From Gossypium raimondii (lineage: Eukaryota; Streptophyta; Magnoliopsida; Malvales; Malvaceae), in NCBI RefSeq assembly GCF_025698545.1, contig NC_068576.1:51990390-52054389 (forward strand): a DNA stretch of 64,000 nt, read 5' to 3'. The position numbers were made by a program, and so were the translations under genes. Of the stretch, positions 1 through 12,937 are shown one piece after another (the first letter of the stretch is position 1; each line of letters starts with the position of its first letter). The notes below the pieces were generated by a model that ran no database searches, was not told where the DNA came from, and saw only the letters and a program-made list of their open reading frames with translations.

Positions 1-2529
1 AAACTCATGATCAAAGATTCAATGGACGGCCCTGATTCTTTTGATCCCACAAGAGAAGATAGAGAGATAGAACAAAATTTTGTTCGTATCTTTTGCATGA
101 CTCTGTCTGATTAGTCAAACGGCACGATTTCCTCTTCACTCTTCGTTTGTCGTAATCCCAACTTTTTAAACCCCCCAAAAAAAGAGTAAACATTATTTAT
201 TATTAAATATAATTTTATTTTATTGTTATTGTTTTAATTTTGATTTTTTACTTATGACTAAATCATATTTAACTTTTTGTTTTTGGGTGGGAGTGTGAGC
301 TTTTCACACTTTGTCAAAAATAAATTAAATAAATCCACCACTTTAATTAATTAGGAGGGAAAATAAAATAAACAAATAATATTTATATATTATTGGGTTT
401 GAAAAACATTTTTTATAATTATTGATAGAAGGGAAAAATAAAGTAATATATATATTGCATGTGAAGGCGGGAAAATCTGATTCCCCCTCTCTTAGATTGT
501 TTGCTCATCAAAACTGCAAGTCAAAGAGTTTGTTGGTTTTGAGAATTTTAATCAAGGCAAAACGACAAAGCGGATGTAATGTCACATGATACGTGTGAAA
601 GCCCACATTCTCTTTTTTATTTATATGGTTAGATTTAGATGCCCTTTTGTACTCAGGTTTCGGGTTTTTTTTTTTTCTTCCAAGTTACTATACGTAATTT
701 TAATATTAATTTGGTAAAAATATTTGGCTAAAACGGGTTTGGTAAATATGAATTTAAGTTTACACCTCAATATTTAATATCCTAATTAGTATGGTTAGAC
801 TCGTTTTCTGTGTTATTTTATTTATTTTTATATATTATATAGTTTATATATTATGAAAAATAAATTATATAATATAGTGTAGATATTAAAAGATATTTAA
901 GTTGTTAATGTTTTAAAATTTTAATAAAAATACTAAATATAATTAAATATATATCATTAAAAATAAATTAATGCTTTTCAAAAATAAAAGTAATCAATAT
1001 TAAATAAAAATCTATATTTTATAAAATAATTAAAAATAATATAAGATCCAAAGGAAAAGCAAAGAATTACGGTTGAGGGCTAAGATAAAATTTAAAAATC
1101 TTATGATGGGCAAAGCTAAGGATTTTGTGTTAGAATTGAATTTTGTTAGAAGGAACTAAAATGTATGTATGAAATTAAACTGAATTATTAATTTTAAGAT
1201 GTACTAAAAAGAAAATTATATTATTCAGATAAAATGGGCATTTAGAATTATGAAAGAATTTAAATAAAATTTAAACTTATGTTTTGAATTTAAACCAATT
1301 TAGCTAACTATTGTATAATGTTGATATCATCATAATTTATTATAAATCGAATTCAATTAGATCCATAAATACCTCTCGTACCAAATATTCTCTTATACAT
1401 ATTTATCTCTTTTACTCCCTTTACATGGGTGAATTATATATATATATGTCAACATGAGTTAAAAAAAGAGATGTATCATTAAATAGAAAAGAGAATATAT
1501 GTAAAGTGAGGAATTGTAAATTCAAAGGTATTTATTTTGTAAGCTTCACCCAATTTCTCAACTTTTAAAGTGTAAAGTTTATGAAGGAAGCATAGAATAG
1601 TATTCCAATTGCTAAAGTAATTTATTATTTACGCAAATTGGGTATTTATTTGTATTTCTTTGTTTCCACTTTACTTGCATGCTTGACTTAGGTAGTGCTT
1701 GAAAAGCTATATGATAATTAGGTTTAGTTATAATTGTTTGTAATTATATAAGGGTGGCATATTTAGTTAATCATTGTATTTTGTGAGTCTCACTGAATTT
1801 GATGTAATTGGAACACTCTAATTGCACTTTTCATTTATCCTATGGCTTTTCAAACACGTACAAATAATTTAAATTAAAAATTATTTTCATATTTTGAGAC
1901 ATCAAAAGCTTTGAAATGTGGTTGAAAGGACATTTGTTGTTCTAAAAATAACACTTCTCATATTAACATCATTTCGGTATAGCATAAAAAAAGTTGGATC
2001 GTATTAGCACATTGCATACTTTTTTAACTTCATTCATAAACGGAATTGAAATAATCTATACTTTGAAGAGTACATGAAAGAATGAGATCTTGATAATTTT
2101 AATGATATAAATTCAAATTGAGACGATGATAAAGAGTATATGTTGACTGTCAAAAAAAAAGAAAGAAATAACCCAATAAATATGAAATGCTAGAGCAATT
2201 AGATAAATTGCATGAGACTTTTATTGCTTTTGTTATTTTTATTAGTAATTGTATTATCGACTACTTTCTTGGACTAGCATATTACATATGATGATTTGAT
2301 TTCAAAATTTGTTACTTGTTTAGAATTTTTATCGTATTAATATTTTTATAGTAATTAATATATTTAAAAAATATAAATTATGTAACTATGTAATTATAAT
2401 TTGTACTACCAAACATGACATAGATAATTACGATATAATTACACTCTGTTAATCAAACACGTCTAAAAATTATAAATTTTATGATTAAAAAAATAAAATA
2501 ATAATTACATTTTTATTCAATTATTCTAC
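1..2529. other. AT-rich intergenic DNA, no gene seen
   Basis: I see no coding exon here. The sequence is very AT-rich with poly-A/T runs and short TA-rich microsatellites (for example near 1437-1447). Short open frames near the left edge lack any recognisable domain. The first 200 bases might be the 5' flank of a gene to the left, but nothing proves it. Confidence 0.6.
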
Positions 2530-2532
2530 ACT

Positions 2533-3174
2533 AGAGGTGTGCATGGGCCGGGCTCAACTAAAAAGTTAGGCCCATTTGCTAGGCTCAGACCCAGCTCGAA
2601 AAATAGGCCTAAAATTTTGACAAAGCCCAACCCGAATGAAAATGTTAAAACCGGGTCCGACCCGGCCCGCCCATATTAATTTTTATATAATTTTAAAACA
2701 TATATAATACATAAAAAATATCAAAATAAATATTTCCCAACAAATTGGAAATAAAATTTAAAAAATATGTATACTTAAATAACACTAAGATAGATGCAAC
2801 TTAACAAGCAAATGCCTCTAAAATAATAACAAAATTAACAAATATCTTTAAAATAATAACAAAATGAACAATAAAATAAGTTTTATACAATATCGAAACA
2901 ATAACAACAAAATAGTAGCAACATAATAGTAAAATAGTAGCAAAACAGGGAGAAAACAAAAAAAATATTAAAAAACAAAAAAAAATTGTGCTTTAGTGAA
3001 TTTGGGCCAAGCCGGGCCTAGGCAAAAATTGCCTTACTCGAGACCCGACTCATTTTCTAAACGAGCTTTATTTTTTTATCCAAGCCCATTTTTCAAACCT
3101 ATATTTTTGCCCAAACTTATTACATTTCGGACAGGCCTTCGGGCCGAGCCGGGTGGCCCGACCCATGTTCTATA
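2533..3174. mobile_element. Non-autonomous repeat with GGCCGGGC-type inverted ends
   Basis: The left end (GTGCATGGGCCGGGCTC, near 2540) and the right end (GGTGGCCCGACCCATG, near 3150) are imperfect inverted repeats. The interior is A-rich and non-coding. A second, more decayed copy with the same interior word order lies at about 27425-27920. No transposase is present. I read it as a deleted DNA transposon, possibly hAT-like; the exact ends and target duplication are uncertain. Confidence 0.6.
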
Positions 3175-3539
3175 CTATCTAAACAAATGGGAAAATAGAG
3201 TATTAGATTTAGTCTCTTCTCCATGCATATAGATGGAAAAAAAAAGGAAGCAATCTTTTTCTAACTTAAATTTTTTTTCATGTTTATTGCAAGAAATAAA
3301 TGTTTTTGAAAAGTAAAGTCAAAACAAAAGAACAAAAAAAAGAATATGGTTCAAATTTCTTTCCTAATTTTTCATATTAGATTATATTAGTCCAACTGAC
3401 CACTTTAAATATCGAATCATCGGAAATATTATAATATATTAATTTTTAGAAATACTATAACATAAATTATTATTATTACTACGTAAAAAATGAATAAATT
3501 ATATATATTTATATAAAAAGAATACTCAATAATGAACAA
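3175..3539. other. AT-rich spacer, nothing recognised
   Basis: Poly-A/T-rich sequence with no exon, RNA gene or repeat that I recognise. Confidence 0.5.
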
Positions 3540-3720
3540 CTAAAAGATAAATTGTAGAAAGGGGGATGGTGACAATTAGCCAATTAGAGGGGTTGGCAGT
3601 GGGGTCCATGATAAATCTCTTGGTCAACGACCAAAGACAGAGTCCGGATACGTGGGGTCCACACTAGTGACTCTACCTTCGTTCTGACGTCATCTTTGTC
3701 GGATTTCTTCTTCTTTTTTT
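3540..3720. promoter_or_regulatory. Possible regulatory island in a gene desert
   Basis: This is a short stretch of higher GC in otherwise AT-rich DNA. It packs a perfect inverted repeat TTGGTC-AAC-GACCAA that includes W-box-like GGTCAA, an ACGTGG G-box core, and a CTGACGTCATC palindrome of the TGACGTCA (bZIP/TGA) type, plus two GGGGTCC words. No gene starts nearby in this window. It may be the remnant or distal promoter of an unseen gene, or chance; function is inference only. Confidence 0.3.
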
Positions 3721-3975
3721 CCAGTTTTTATCAACATCCTATTTTATTTTTTTGGCCTGAACTTTACCAATAACGGTTTATTTAAATCAATTTTTCATAT
3801 TTGGGTTGTACTTACGTACATATTTATTCAAATAATAATTAATAGTACTTAATCAATCGGGAAAGTAAATTTGTAAATATTTAGTTTAAATAATATTACT
3901 ATTCTTAATACTAAAATGTGGTGTGAAAGCTTGTTGCAGTTCATGGAGGAAAATTGTTGCAAGGTAGAGATTAAG

Positions 3976-4222
3976 GTTTTTAAAATTGGGTACGTTGTTG
4001 AATCAGTCAGATTATTGATTTATCAATCTGATTAGTCTGTCCAATTCGATTAATAAATTATTAAAAAATAAAAATATTAAAAATATGCTTCAACCGTCCA
4101 ATTCAAATTAGTTTTTTTGCTCAGTTCATCTTAACCGATTCCCAAGTTAACCATTTCAATACCCTTCTTTGAATCGATACCTCAGTCGGTTCCTGATTCG
4201 ACTGGCTGGTCCGGTTCCATAT
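3976..4222. repeat. CCGGTTC-rich dispersed repeat
   Basis: The words AATCAGTC, CCAATTCGATTAATAAATTATT, GTTCATCTTAACCGATT and CTGGTCCGGTTCC resemble the sequence at about 33113-33320 inside an intron of the PRPP synthetase gene. Both copies share a central A/T stretch between pyrimidine-purine GGTTC/GAACC blocks. This suggests a dispersed MITE- or SINE-like family. Ends were not resolved. Confidence 0.35.
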
Positions 4223-4229
4223 TGTTGGT

Positions 4230-4321
4230 GCGTGGGGATAAAATGAATTTATGAGAAATTAATGAAAGCTTCAAAGTGTGGAGATAAAATAAAATTATGA
4301 TAAATTAACGAAAGCTTCAAA
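4230..4321. repeat. 46-bp tandem duplication
   Basis: Two adjacent copies of a 46-bp unit containing GATAAAATGAATTTATGA and ending GAAAGCTTCAAA. They differ at several positions. No coding role is visible. Confidence 0.7.
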
Positions 4322-7300
4322 ACGTGTATCAATACTCATTTTTTTTAAGGTTATATTCGCCTCCACCTATATTATGGTGCGTAGAAGAGTTATTTTGAAA
4401 ACGCTCCAGTAGATTCAAACAACCTTAGTTGAGACAGTTGTTATAAAAGAAAGAACTAGATTAGGAGGGAGGCTTGAACCGAAGTAAGTTGATATCTTAA
4501 GAGCCCCTCTTCCCCCTTTTAATGCCATATGATGGCTGTTTATAGGTCGATAGACTAGTAATGCGATGTGAAGTGTTTAAACTATAAATTTTATGCGTGA
4601 CAAGTGATATGTATTTTGTTAAAATGACTAAATTGTTAACAAAATTAAATAGTAGAGGTGATAGTTCAACGAAATCCAGAGTGCTCATAATAAAGATGTC
4701 TCTAGTGACGAGAATGTTTGTAATACGATAAAGGAGTGTCTAAAATTCTAACAATTTAAAAGAGAGAAAAAAAATCTTAGTAGAATTAATATCGTCGCTG
4801 CTGCTGTTATTTTCATTTAAATAAAATAAAATAAAATAATTTGTGTGGAAAAAAGTGAAGCGTTGGCTGGCTCTCTTTGGTGTAGTCTCTTTCTGGCATT
4901 TGAATATTTTGACGCAGCCATAACACCAGCTCTACTGTTCTGTTTCATGTGGAAAATTCAATTTATTGATTCACAAATACACTTAGTAATTAAAGAAACA
5001 AATCTATTATTTACATCAAATTAGACTTGATAATGGAAAAAAAGTCTTCTCCTGTAATAAATTATACCCCGTCAACTTCAAATTTAAATATCAAACGGTC
5101 AGACTTCATCTTAATCTTAAAAAGAATTGTCAAATACTTGGAAATATATATAAATATAAGAAACCAAAGTTTTCAAATGGGTTGATTTTGAAACAAAATT
5201 TTTTTATTTTAAACTTTAATATCAAGTAATTGACTCAAGTCCAAAATTAATTTTTTATTTAAAAAATAAATGTATAACTTTCAAAATTACAAAGCTAATT
5301 GGCTGTTTATATTTGGTTTGTCTTTGATTTGAAGTGTAGCAAAAGGAAATATTGTTATTCTATTTCTACATTAGTTTAATTAATTCAACAAATGCTTGTT
5401 TTTGTGCGACCATTTAAAATCTTATATTATATGATTATTAAATGATTAAAACTATTGAAAGTTTCAAGGGTTGTTGTTTAGTTCACATTCAAAATATAAA
5501 ACAAAGACGTGCTAATATTATTAGATTTGATTAACATGAGTATTATTGTTAATATAGGAAGGCGTGAGTTCGAATGCGTTGAAGACCTATTTATAGGTTG
5601 GAGAGAGAGTATGAGTAGTTATAAATATTGTGTCAAGAGAGTAAATATTATTAAAATTTATAATAAAAGACCCGCCTAAGCCTTGCTTTACCAAACACCT
5701 CTGTCATTGGTAAGCTCTTAGATGGCTTCAGAATCATAATTCATCCTTATATTTCAAAATGGAGCAAATATTTAGAGGGAGGTACAAGTTTCCCTTATTC
5801 TTTTATAAATTGATTTTTTTAAATATATATATAGGCAAACACATACACATTGAAACCTTCTTACTTATAATATTCACCAACTTTTTTTCCTTTTTAAATT
5901 CAATTATAAACCTAGAACTTTTTCCCTAAATATATATTTCAAACATTGATGATTGATTTGTTCTTTTACTTGATTAAGTTGTTGGGAGGTTTTTTTCTTA
6001 ACTATAATTATACATCTAAATAACTGTTAATGGGATTCAACTTTTTTTTAGAAGAAGTTTTTAAAGTATTGCCTTTCGAGTAATTGGTTGGACCCCAACA
6101 ACAATGGAAGTAATTGTACTTGGACGGGATTTTGTTACTCAAATTTGTAGAGAGTCCAAATGCTTTTAAGAGGCTTGTCATGGGTGTGAATTTACAGAGC
6201 AGAGAGCACTTTGGTTAGTAAAAATATGACTTACAAGATTTATGAGAGAGATTGATATACAATGTGATATTTAAAAATAACCCGATGTGCACAAAAATAA
6301 AAAAAATTAATTCAAAATAAATTGGGAAAATCACAATAAAACATGAAAAGAATGAAATTATAGAGTGATAGTAAAGAATAGTTTTAAAGTAAGATTTGTA
6401 AAAAAAAATAGAAATAGGAAGGGGGATGGGAAGAAGAAGAAGAAAAAAGAAAGAGCCATTGACTTTGTCTCTGTTATCGGTTTGGGAGTGCAATTACCAC
6501 AAATACAATGTGAATTAATTTTAGTTCCTTGCCTTACTTTTATTCTTTTATGCATTGCAAAATCAGTGTCATTTCAATTTGAAAAAGAGAGAGGAAATGA
6601 GGAATTTGAGAAGGATACTGAAACTGAAAATTCCACCTAAAAAATGCAAGATTTGCTTAATTGTCAAATTGCCTACCATGTGTTTGGTTTGACCTAGTGG
6701 TTTTCTTAAAAAGAAGAAAAGCATTAAGTTGGGTTTCAAAGTATAAGGTGAAAACCATTTCATAATAGAGAAACCAATGATAATACATTTTGGGTTATTT
6801 CTAATTCAAACCTTTGGAAGTGAGATTTAGTGTAAAAAACGAGAGGGTAGCCACCTAACCAACACCCCCCCTCTCAATAGTCAATTTCTGTGTTTGTTGG
6901 TTGAATTAGGAAAGACCTTCCCAACCTCATGGTTTAGACTTTTTTCAGACTTTGCTTGCTGTAGGCCTTTTATATATATATATAATAAAAACCTTCTTGA
7001 TATGATCTTTTGACCTAAATTAATTACTTATATTTTATAAACTTTTAGGTCTAATTATAAATTTCATCCATTTATTTTATGATAATTAAGAAATTAGTCT
7101 CTCTATTTTAATTTCTCATGTTTTGATCATTGGGCTTTATAGAAACAAAGAAAAATCATTTGCTCAGCAGTTCAAAAATTTATAGGTAACAAATTAGCAA
7201 CAGATTATGATAAATCAAAGTAGGACTAATTTTTTAGTTTTCGCAAAGTAAAAGGGATGAAAGTAAAAATTAAACAACTTTTTTTTTCATCCGCAAATTA

Positions 7301-8185
7301 GATAAAGAAAATTGAGAGACAAGGACCTCCAAAGCAAGGAGTCCATGGACCATTTTCAAACTTTAATTTAAGGCCCCTACAAAAGCAGAATCCAACATGT
7401 TTTTCACACTAATGAAGAAAATTTTGACTGGACGGTAACTGCTCTATGCTAGAAACCCAAAGCTTTACGAATAAGTACAAAAATTTGTCAATAAAATCAA
7501 ACACATCGGCTCTTTATTCCAGAATCCAGAAGAAACAAAAGTCAAAGATCGTGCACCAATGGATAGATAATGTGATCGCCGAATCCACATGCCTTTGACA
7601 AAGTGAAATCTAGTATTAGTATTGGCATCTTAAGCAAAAATATCCGCCTTTGCATCTTCTAATTTTCCCATCCTTTTTTCACCATATCAGCAGTGAGTCC
7701 CAGGGTATCTTAGTTTTGCATATTTTTTTGGAACCATTTGTTAGGGTATCTTATTCATGTGAGCATTTAGGTAGTATGTCAAGTTGAGTAACTAATGGCA
7801 TCACATCATTTGAGCATATCTTATACACCCCAAACTCTAGTAGACTAGATTATTCCTGGAAACTACACAAACCATTTACATTTGAAGAGAATCTTGTTTT
7901 TGAAACTTGTCTTTTTGAAAGTAGCATGTAGTTTTCAAGGGTGCATCATCCATGTTTGAGCACCCTCTGAAGGAACAAATATGCAATCAATACGGCCACA
8001 CATGTGCATCACAACTGGAGAACTCATTGGCAACTATTGAGTATAATTTACATTTGAGCTGTATTCAGATTCCATCAGTATTGCTGTGAGATAGATTATT
8101 GTTCTTACCGATGCCTCGATTTATGAAGATGAACATAGAAAGTACTAATTTTCTATTAAGGAGACAAGCAATGCTTGAAAGAAGT
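4322..8185. other. Intergenic DNA, mostly unannotatable
   Basis: No exon was recognised. At 5555-5680 there is a tRNA-like B-box word (GAGTTCGAATGC) followed by text resembling cotton SINE-like repeats. At about 7035-7290 the words CATCCATTTATTTTATGAT and GTAAAAGGGATGAAAG form a fold-back typical of a MITE. Near 6850-6975 a C-rich patch with MYB-type CACCTAACC is followed by a TA-repeat TATA-like stretch, but no transcript start can be proved. Confidence 0.45.
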
Positions 8186-8313
8186 CTTTACAATTTTGTT
8201 TCAATCATTTTGATAATCCCACATGGTGGGATAGTGGCTCAAAACTGACCTTTACAATTTTGTTTCAATCATTTTGATAATCCCACATGGTGGGATAGTG
8301 GCTCAAAACTGAC
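8186..8313. repeat. 64-bp direct duplication across the stop codon of the SAYSvFN gene
   Basis: Two adjacent, nearly identical 64-bp units (8186-8249 and 8250-8313). On the minus strand each begins GTCAGTTTTGAGCC, so the last residues, stop codon and start of the 3' UTR are repeated. Each unit also contains the inverted repeat TCCCACCATGTGGGA. The near identity implies a recent duplication. The coding frame ends in the first copy, so the second lies in the 3' UTR. Confidence 0.9.
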
Positions 8314-11175
8314 CTGTCCTTATATCTCTATCAATGGCATCTGCATTCAGGGTCCCAGGAAGCTCTCTAAAATCTTCATTGAAGATGGAATATGCACTGT
8401 AAATATTGGAATGGAAAAGATAAGTCAGTCGTGGAAAGAAATGAGCAGTTCATGTTAAAAAAACTCACGTTATATAGGGTTTAGAAACTAAACAAAGACC
8501 CGAAAACAACCCCTATGTCCTATGATAATCTACAAGAGGTTCCTGCGCATGAACTTCGTTAGTATTTGGTCATTGGTTCATATGCTTAAGAAATTCTCCA
8601 CAACTACCTTTGAGAAAAAGTCAGAAGAAAACATAATTCAAACAAAATTTTCATTTTGTTTGGAAGTATCAGGGGAATCAGCAACATGTATCAGAGTCAT
8701 GTAACAGTTTATTTGTTATTATCTTATACATATATCATGAACTTTGGCTACCTTAGGAATTGGAGTTTAGAAGCAAGAGGATACCTGACATCACCAGGTT
8801 GCCGCCGTCCAAGGTTCAGGAAAATTGTACAAAAACCAGTTCCAAGTATCTGAGCAAATGGGGGGCAAAGAAAATATGAACATATTTCATAATGGAAATG
8901 CTCTGGATAATCTAAATAAATATTTCGTGCAAAAGTGTGATAGATTGTCCATGTCTTTAAATAATCTTTCTCCTCATCTCTGATTTTGCATTGTTATATG
9001 TTTTATATAAAGTACATAAGATACAAAACACAACGGTATGGATGATATAACATCAGAAATTATGTCTTGAATCCTTCCAAAAAATCTTGAAGGTAACACC
9101 ACAATTTTTTTTACATGTAGGCACACACTCTAATACACTGAAAATTATCTAATCTATTATAATAAGACAACCAAAGATACCGACTCTCTAAAAGAAAGTG
9201 ACATCAATAACCATCTGTTTTTCTATGTCATCAAGGAAGACACTACAAGTTCCAGTATTCCTCAATGTTGTGGAGATACAAAGAAATTGGTTAAGTGAAC
9301 TCATCCATATAGCCCTACTTCCCAACAAGTGAAAAGAGGATACATCCAACACACATAAACAGCAGTACAGAGGAGACAAATCCAACTTACATATAATGGT
9401 CCAAGATCCCATTTATGGGCAACATGTGCCAGTATAAACCATAAGATAACAAGAATCCATGCCTTAAGACTTAGAGAAAAAATTGCCATCAAAAGGATAT
9501 CTACAAAAAGACATACAAGGAAAGGTCAACAAGTGAACTCTTAATAGGAAAAATAACAACAGCTCAATTCAAAGTTGATTCTCACCAGGAAGCTTCAATC
9601 TATTTAGTAAAAACGAGTAAAGCTTCTTTTTCCACCAACTTGTTGACTGTGGAAGCTGAAATTTCTGTTGGAAGAAATGAGGGGAAAAAAATTAACAACG
9701 AAAATTCTTGGTTTACCAAAGTGGCATCCAAGCTCAGTTTAGTGACTGTTAATTCAGTCATACCAAATCTTCCTCATCATCGTCAATATCGAGTCCACTT
9801 GGTGCCTTTGGTTTGACAGCAACAATAAGTGAATCTAGAAAATTGGAACACAGTCAGTGCCTGCATCTTAATAGCTAAACATTAACCGGGACCACAAAAA
9901 TGAAATTTACAGAGCCCCTGGATGTTAAGAGCAAAACCAAAGGGTAGCAATAGTCAAGACATGAGGAAGTTATTTTAAACCTAAACAACAGAAAATAATA
10001 AAACTTTAAAGATTATAAAAGTGAGGGAACTGGGAAAGGAGCTAGTTCCTTCCCCCACAAACTTCATGATAATTGCATGCAGTGAAAGCAAACTAATTAT
10101 AAAAGAATAAAAGCCAAGATATATACCACCATCATTGAGTTGTATGTAAATGTCATCTTCATCTTCACGGTCATGCAATACCTTCCCTTGTGAGATTAGT
10201 TTCAAATTCTCTACTGGTAAACGATTCTTTCCAGCTATCAATTTTCTCAAATCATGAACCTAGTTTTGATAAAAATACAAGCACCTAATAAATATGTGTA
10301 ATGGTACTAAAAGTTTTCTACCAAGTTTGTTCTCATCATTAGGATACATGATTTTTTTCGATACCAAGAAACAAGGAAAGTTCCTATGCTAAAGAAAAAA
10401 AAAAAGAGAAGAAGAGATAACAACCGAAATTTTAAGTGCTTAAGAAAACTGCATTAGCCACTGTACATGATATACTACGAGAAGGCAAATGTGACATAAA
10501 ATTCACATAATGTTTTTTCTTTTCAATGCATAGGAAATGGCAATTTTTCATTGTAAAATGAATCAGAGAAATATCTTTAGACTCAATACTGGAAAGTAAA
10601 AAAATGATCAAATATTATTAGGCTCTATGGACCTTAATGTTCAAGGTCGACCAACAACAACCCAGAAACAATAAAAAGATAATTGAAAATTTGACGTCCA
10701 TTCTACAAGTATATGCATCTTAGTGTGCATGTCAATCTTTCAGCTAGCAAGCATTCTAAGATTCTCTCCTTTCCATTATGAGAACTGCAGTGTAAGGTAA
10801 TGCTTAATTTGACCCAGCACCTACATGGCTATATAATTGAATCAACCAATTCTGTTTAAGATACACTGGAAATCAAATATCAAAGGCTTCAATGCTTCTA
10901 CGATAGAAATTAGACATAAAAGTCAGATTTGCAAACAAATTCAATGCCCTCAATCTTATCTCAGCCATTGTGCTCTACATTGACTCATAATTGTTGTTAA
11001 CAAAAAGACAATTGATAACATAAAAATACATAGAAATCAACAGATTGGAACATACTCTGAGGGAACAAGGGACGTGAAGGCGAGAAGGGCGAGCAGGGCC
11101 AATGATTTTGAGAGTAATTTCCACCATCTTTTCGTGTTTTCCATTGGTTTCCTCTACAATCTCTTCCATTCTCAT
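8303..11175 (-). CDS. Ubiquitin-like and SAYSvFN domain membrane protein
   Basis: Seven exons: 11056-11175, 10127-10259, 9764-9834, 9586-9664, 9391-9500, 8785-8849 and 8303-8396, giving 672 nt and 223 aa. Every junction is GT-AG and keeps frame. Residues 17-97 form a ubiquitin-like fold (MVEITLKIIG, then LRKLIAGKNRLPVENLKLIS, then GKVLHDREDEDDIYIQL). An acidic linker (LDIDDDEEDL) follows, then a hydrophobic segment at about 135-160 (ILLMAIFSLSLKAWILVILW). The C-terminal SAYSvFN box is SAYSIFNEDFRELPGTLNAD, residues 193-212. In animals the SAYSvFN protein SAYSD1 is reported at the ER translocon in quality control of stalled, UFM1-modified ribosomes; a similar ER role here is inference. The ubiquitin-like part has no free GG end, so it is not a conjugated modifier. 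The start could be codon 1 or 3. Confidence 0.9.
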
Positions 11176-11746
11176 ATCATTATCTGATCTGTGATGGGTG
11201 TCGAAGAATTTACTCTCTTTTGTCTTGAATTTTTTTTTTCAAAGACCCAAATCTTGTCTCAAGGCTCTAAGCTTTAAATTTTGCCGTTTAATGGCTTCCT
11301 CAAAGTCCTCATCTTGGGAGACTTCTCGGCTGAAAGCTGAAACTTCCCAAAATAACAAAACTGCCCCAAGAGATTAGACTCATCCGACCCTCTTCAAATA
11401 GACCGGGTTTTACCCTAAAAGTACAGACCGGGTTTGCGAACCTAACTCGCAAAAAACACTTTTTTTATCAACTACAAAGTTGGTAATTATATTTGGGAGT
11501 TTACATTATCAATTTATTACATTATGATTATTTAATTATTATTTCTTATTAAAATTGTAATCACAAGCTAATGTGGCACGTTAATTCAATCGTTTTTATA
11601 TACATGAATTTTATATAGATTAAACTTACATTTTTTTTAGTTCATTCTCAACAACCACCTCAAAAATTCTTTATTTTCTCTCAATCTAACCTAAAACCCT
11701 AACCTCTTAATCTCTACCAACAGTCACCTCCTTCTCTTGTGGATTC
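11176..11746. other. 5' flank of the SAYSvFN gene
   Basis: This is the upstream region of the minus-strand gene ending at 11175, with pyrimidine-rich stretches on the gene strand and a telo-box-like AAAACCCTAA at about 11693-11702. No other exon is visible. A Harbinger element is inserted just beyond it. Confidence 0.5.
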
Positions 11747-11760
11747 TTACAGCACGTTTG

Positions 11761-11905
11761 GTTCGCTGTATTGAAATAGAGGCGTAATGGAATAGAGGTG
11801 TAATGGAATAGAGGCGTAATAGTAAATCAATTGTTTGGTTGAATGTAATGGAATAGAGACGTAATAGTAATCTTGTGTTTGGTTGAATGGAATATAGGAG
11901 TAATA
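11761..11905. repeat. Subterminal repeats of the Harbinger element
   Basis: Repeats of about 20 bp containing GGAATAGAGGCGTAAT or close variants, alternating with TTTGGTTGAATG. Such subterminal words are the usual binding sites for the Harbinger Myb-like protein and transposase; that role is inferred. Confidence 0.6.
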
Positions 11906-12000
11906 GCATAATAGAAAAAACTAAAATAACTAGAATACCCTTAGCATAAATTTGTTTGGGTAAATGATTATTGTTATTGTGATTTAATTTTTAATAAGAT

Positions 12001-12800
12001 TATTAATATCAATAATAAATAATTTAATCATATTTAAACATAATTATTATTAAATATAATATAATTGAAATATATAATTTAATAAAATTCTTAATAATTA
12101 ATATTCTTATATGAATTTACTCAAATCATAATATATGATACTATAAAATATAAATTAACATAATTATTATTAAATATATTATAATTAAAATATATAATTT
12201 AATAAAATTATCAATAATTAATATTCTTATATGAATTTACTCAAATCATAATATATGATACTATAAAAGATAAATTAACATAATTATTATTAAATATATT
12301 TTAATTAAAATATATAATTTAACAAAATTCTTAATAATTAATATTCTTATATGAATTTACTCAAATCATAATATATGATACTATAAAAGATAATTTGAAA
12401 TAATTAATATTAAATATATTTTAATTAAAATATATGATTTAATAAAATTCTTAATAATTAATATTCTTATATGAATTTACTCAAATCATAATATATGATA
12501 CTATAAAAGATAATTTGAAATAATTAATATTAAATATATTTTAATTAAAATATATGATTTAATAAAATTTAAAATAATTATAACTAATAAATTTTCTTAT
12601 ATGAATTTGTATAATTTAAAATAATTATTATTACATATAATTTAATAATAATATATAATTTCATAAAATTCTTGATAATAAATTTTCTTATATGAATTTA
12701 TACAATTTAAAATAATTAATATTAAATATAATTTAATAATGATATATAATTTCATAAAATTCTTAATAATAAAATGTTCTTATATGAATTTACTAAAATC
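12001..12800. repeat. 120-bp AT-rich tandem array inside the Harbinger element
   Basis: The unit contains AATATTCTTATATGAATTTA, CTCAAATCATAATATATGAT and ATTAAATATATTTTAATT. It repeats at an exact 120-bp spacing through at least 12121, 12241, 12361 and 12481, then continues as two or more degenerate copies to about 12800. It sits between the left terminal repeat and the 3' end of ORF1. It is non-coding. Confidence 0.9.
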
Positions 12801-12937
12801 AAAATATAACTTGAGAATTATATTCTGCACAAACATAATTAACTTATATTAAGAAAATGTTAGATGAAAATGAAATTCTACATCATAATTCATATGTTAT
12901 ATAGTTTTACAACATCAAAAAGTTTGAACATTGATTT

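Noticed and set aside
11-193. 60-codon minus-strand frame at the left edge
   Set aside because: No recognisable domain or neighbouring exon; not enough to call a gene.
6215-6763. Overlapping short open frames on both strands
   Set aside because: They are Phe/Lys-rich, low complexity, overlap each other on opposite strands, and show no domain or splice structure. Chance frames in A/T-rich DNA.
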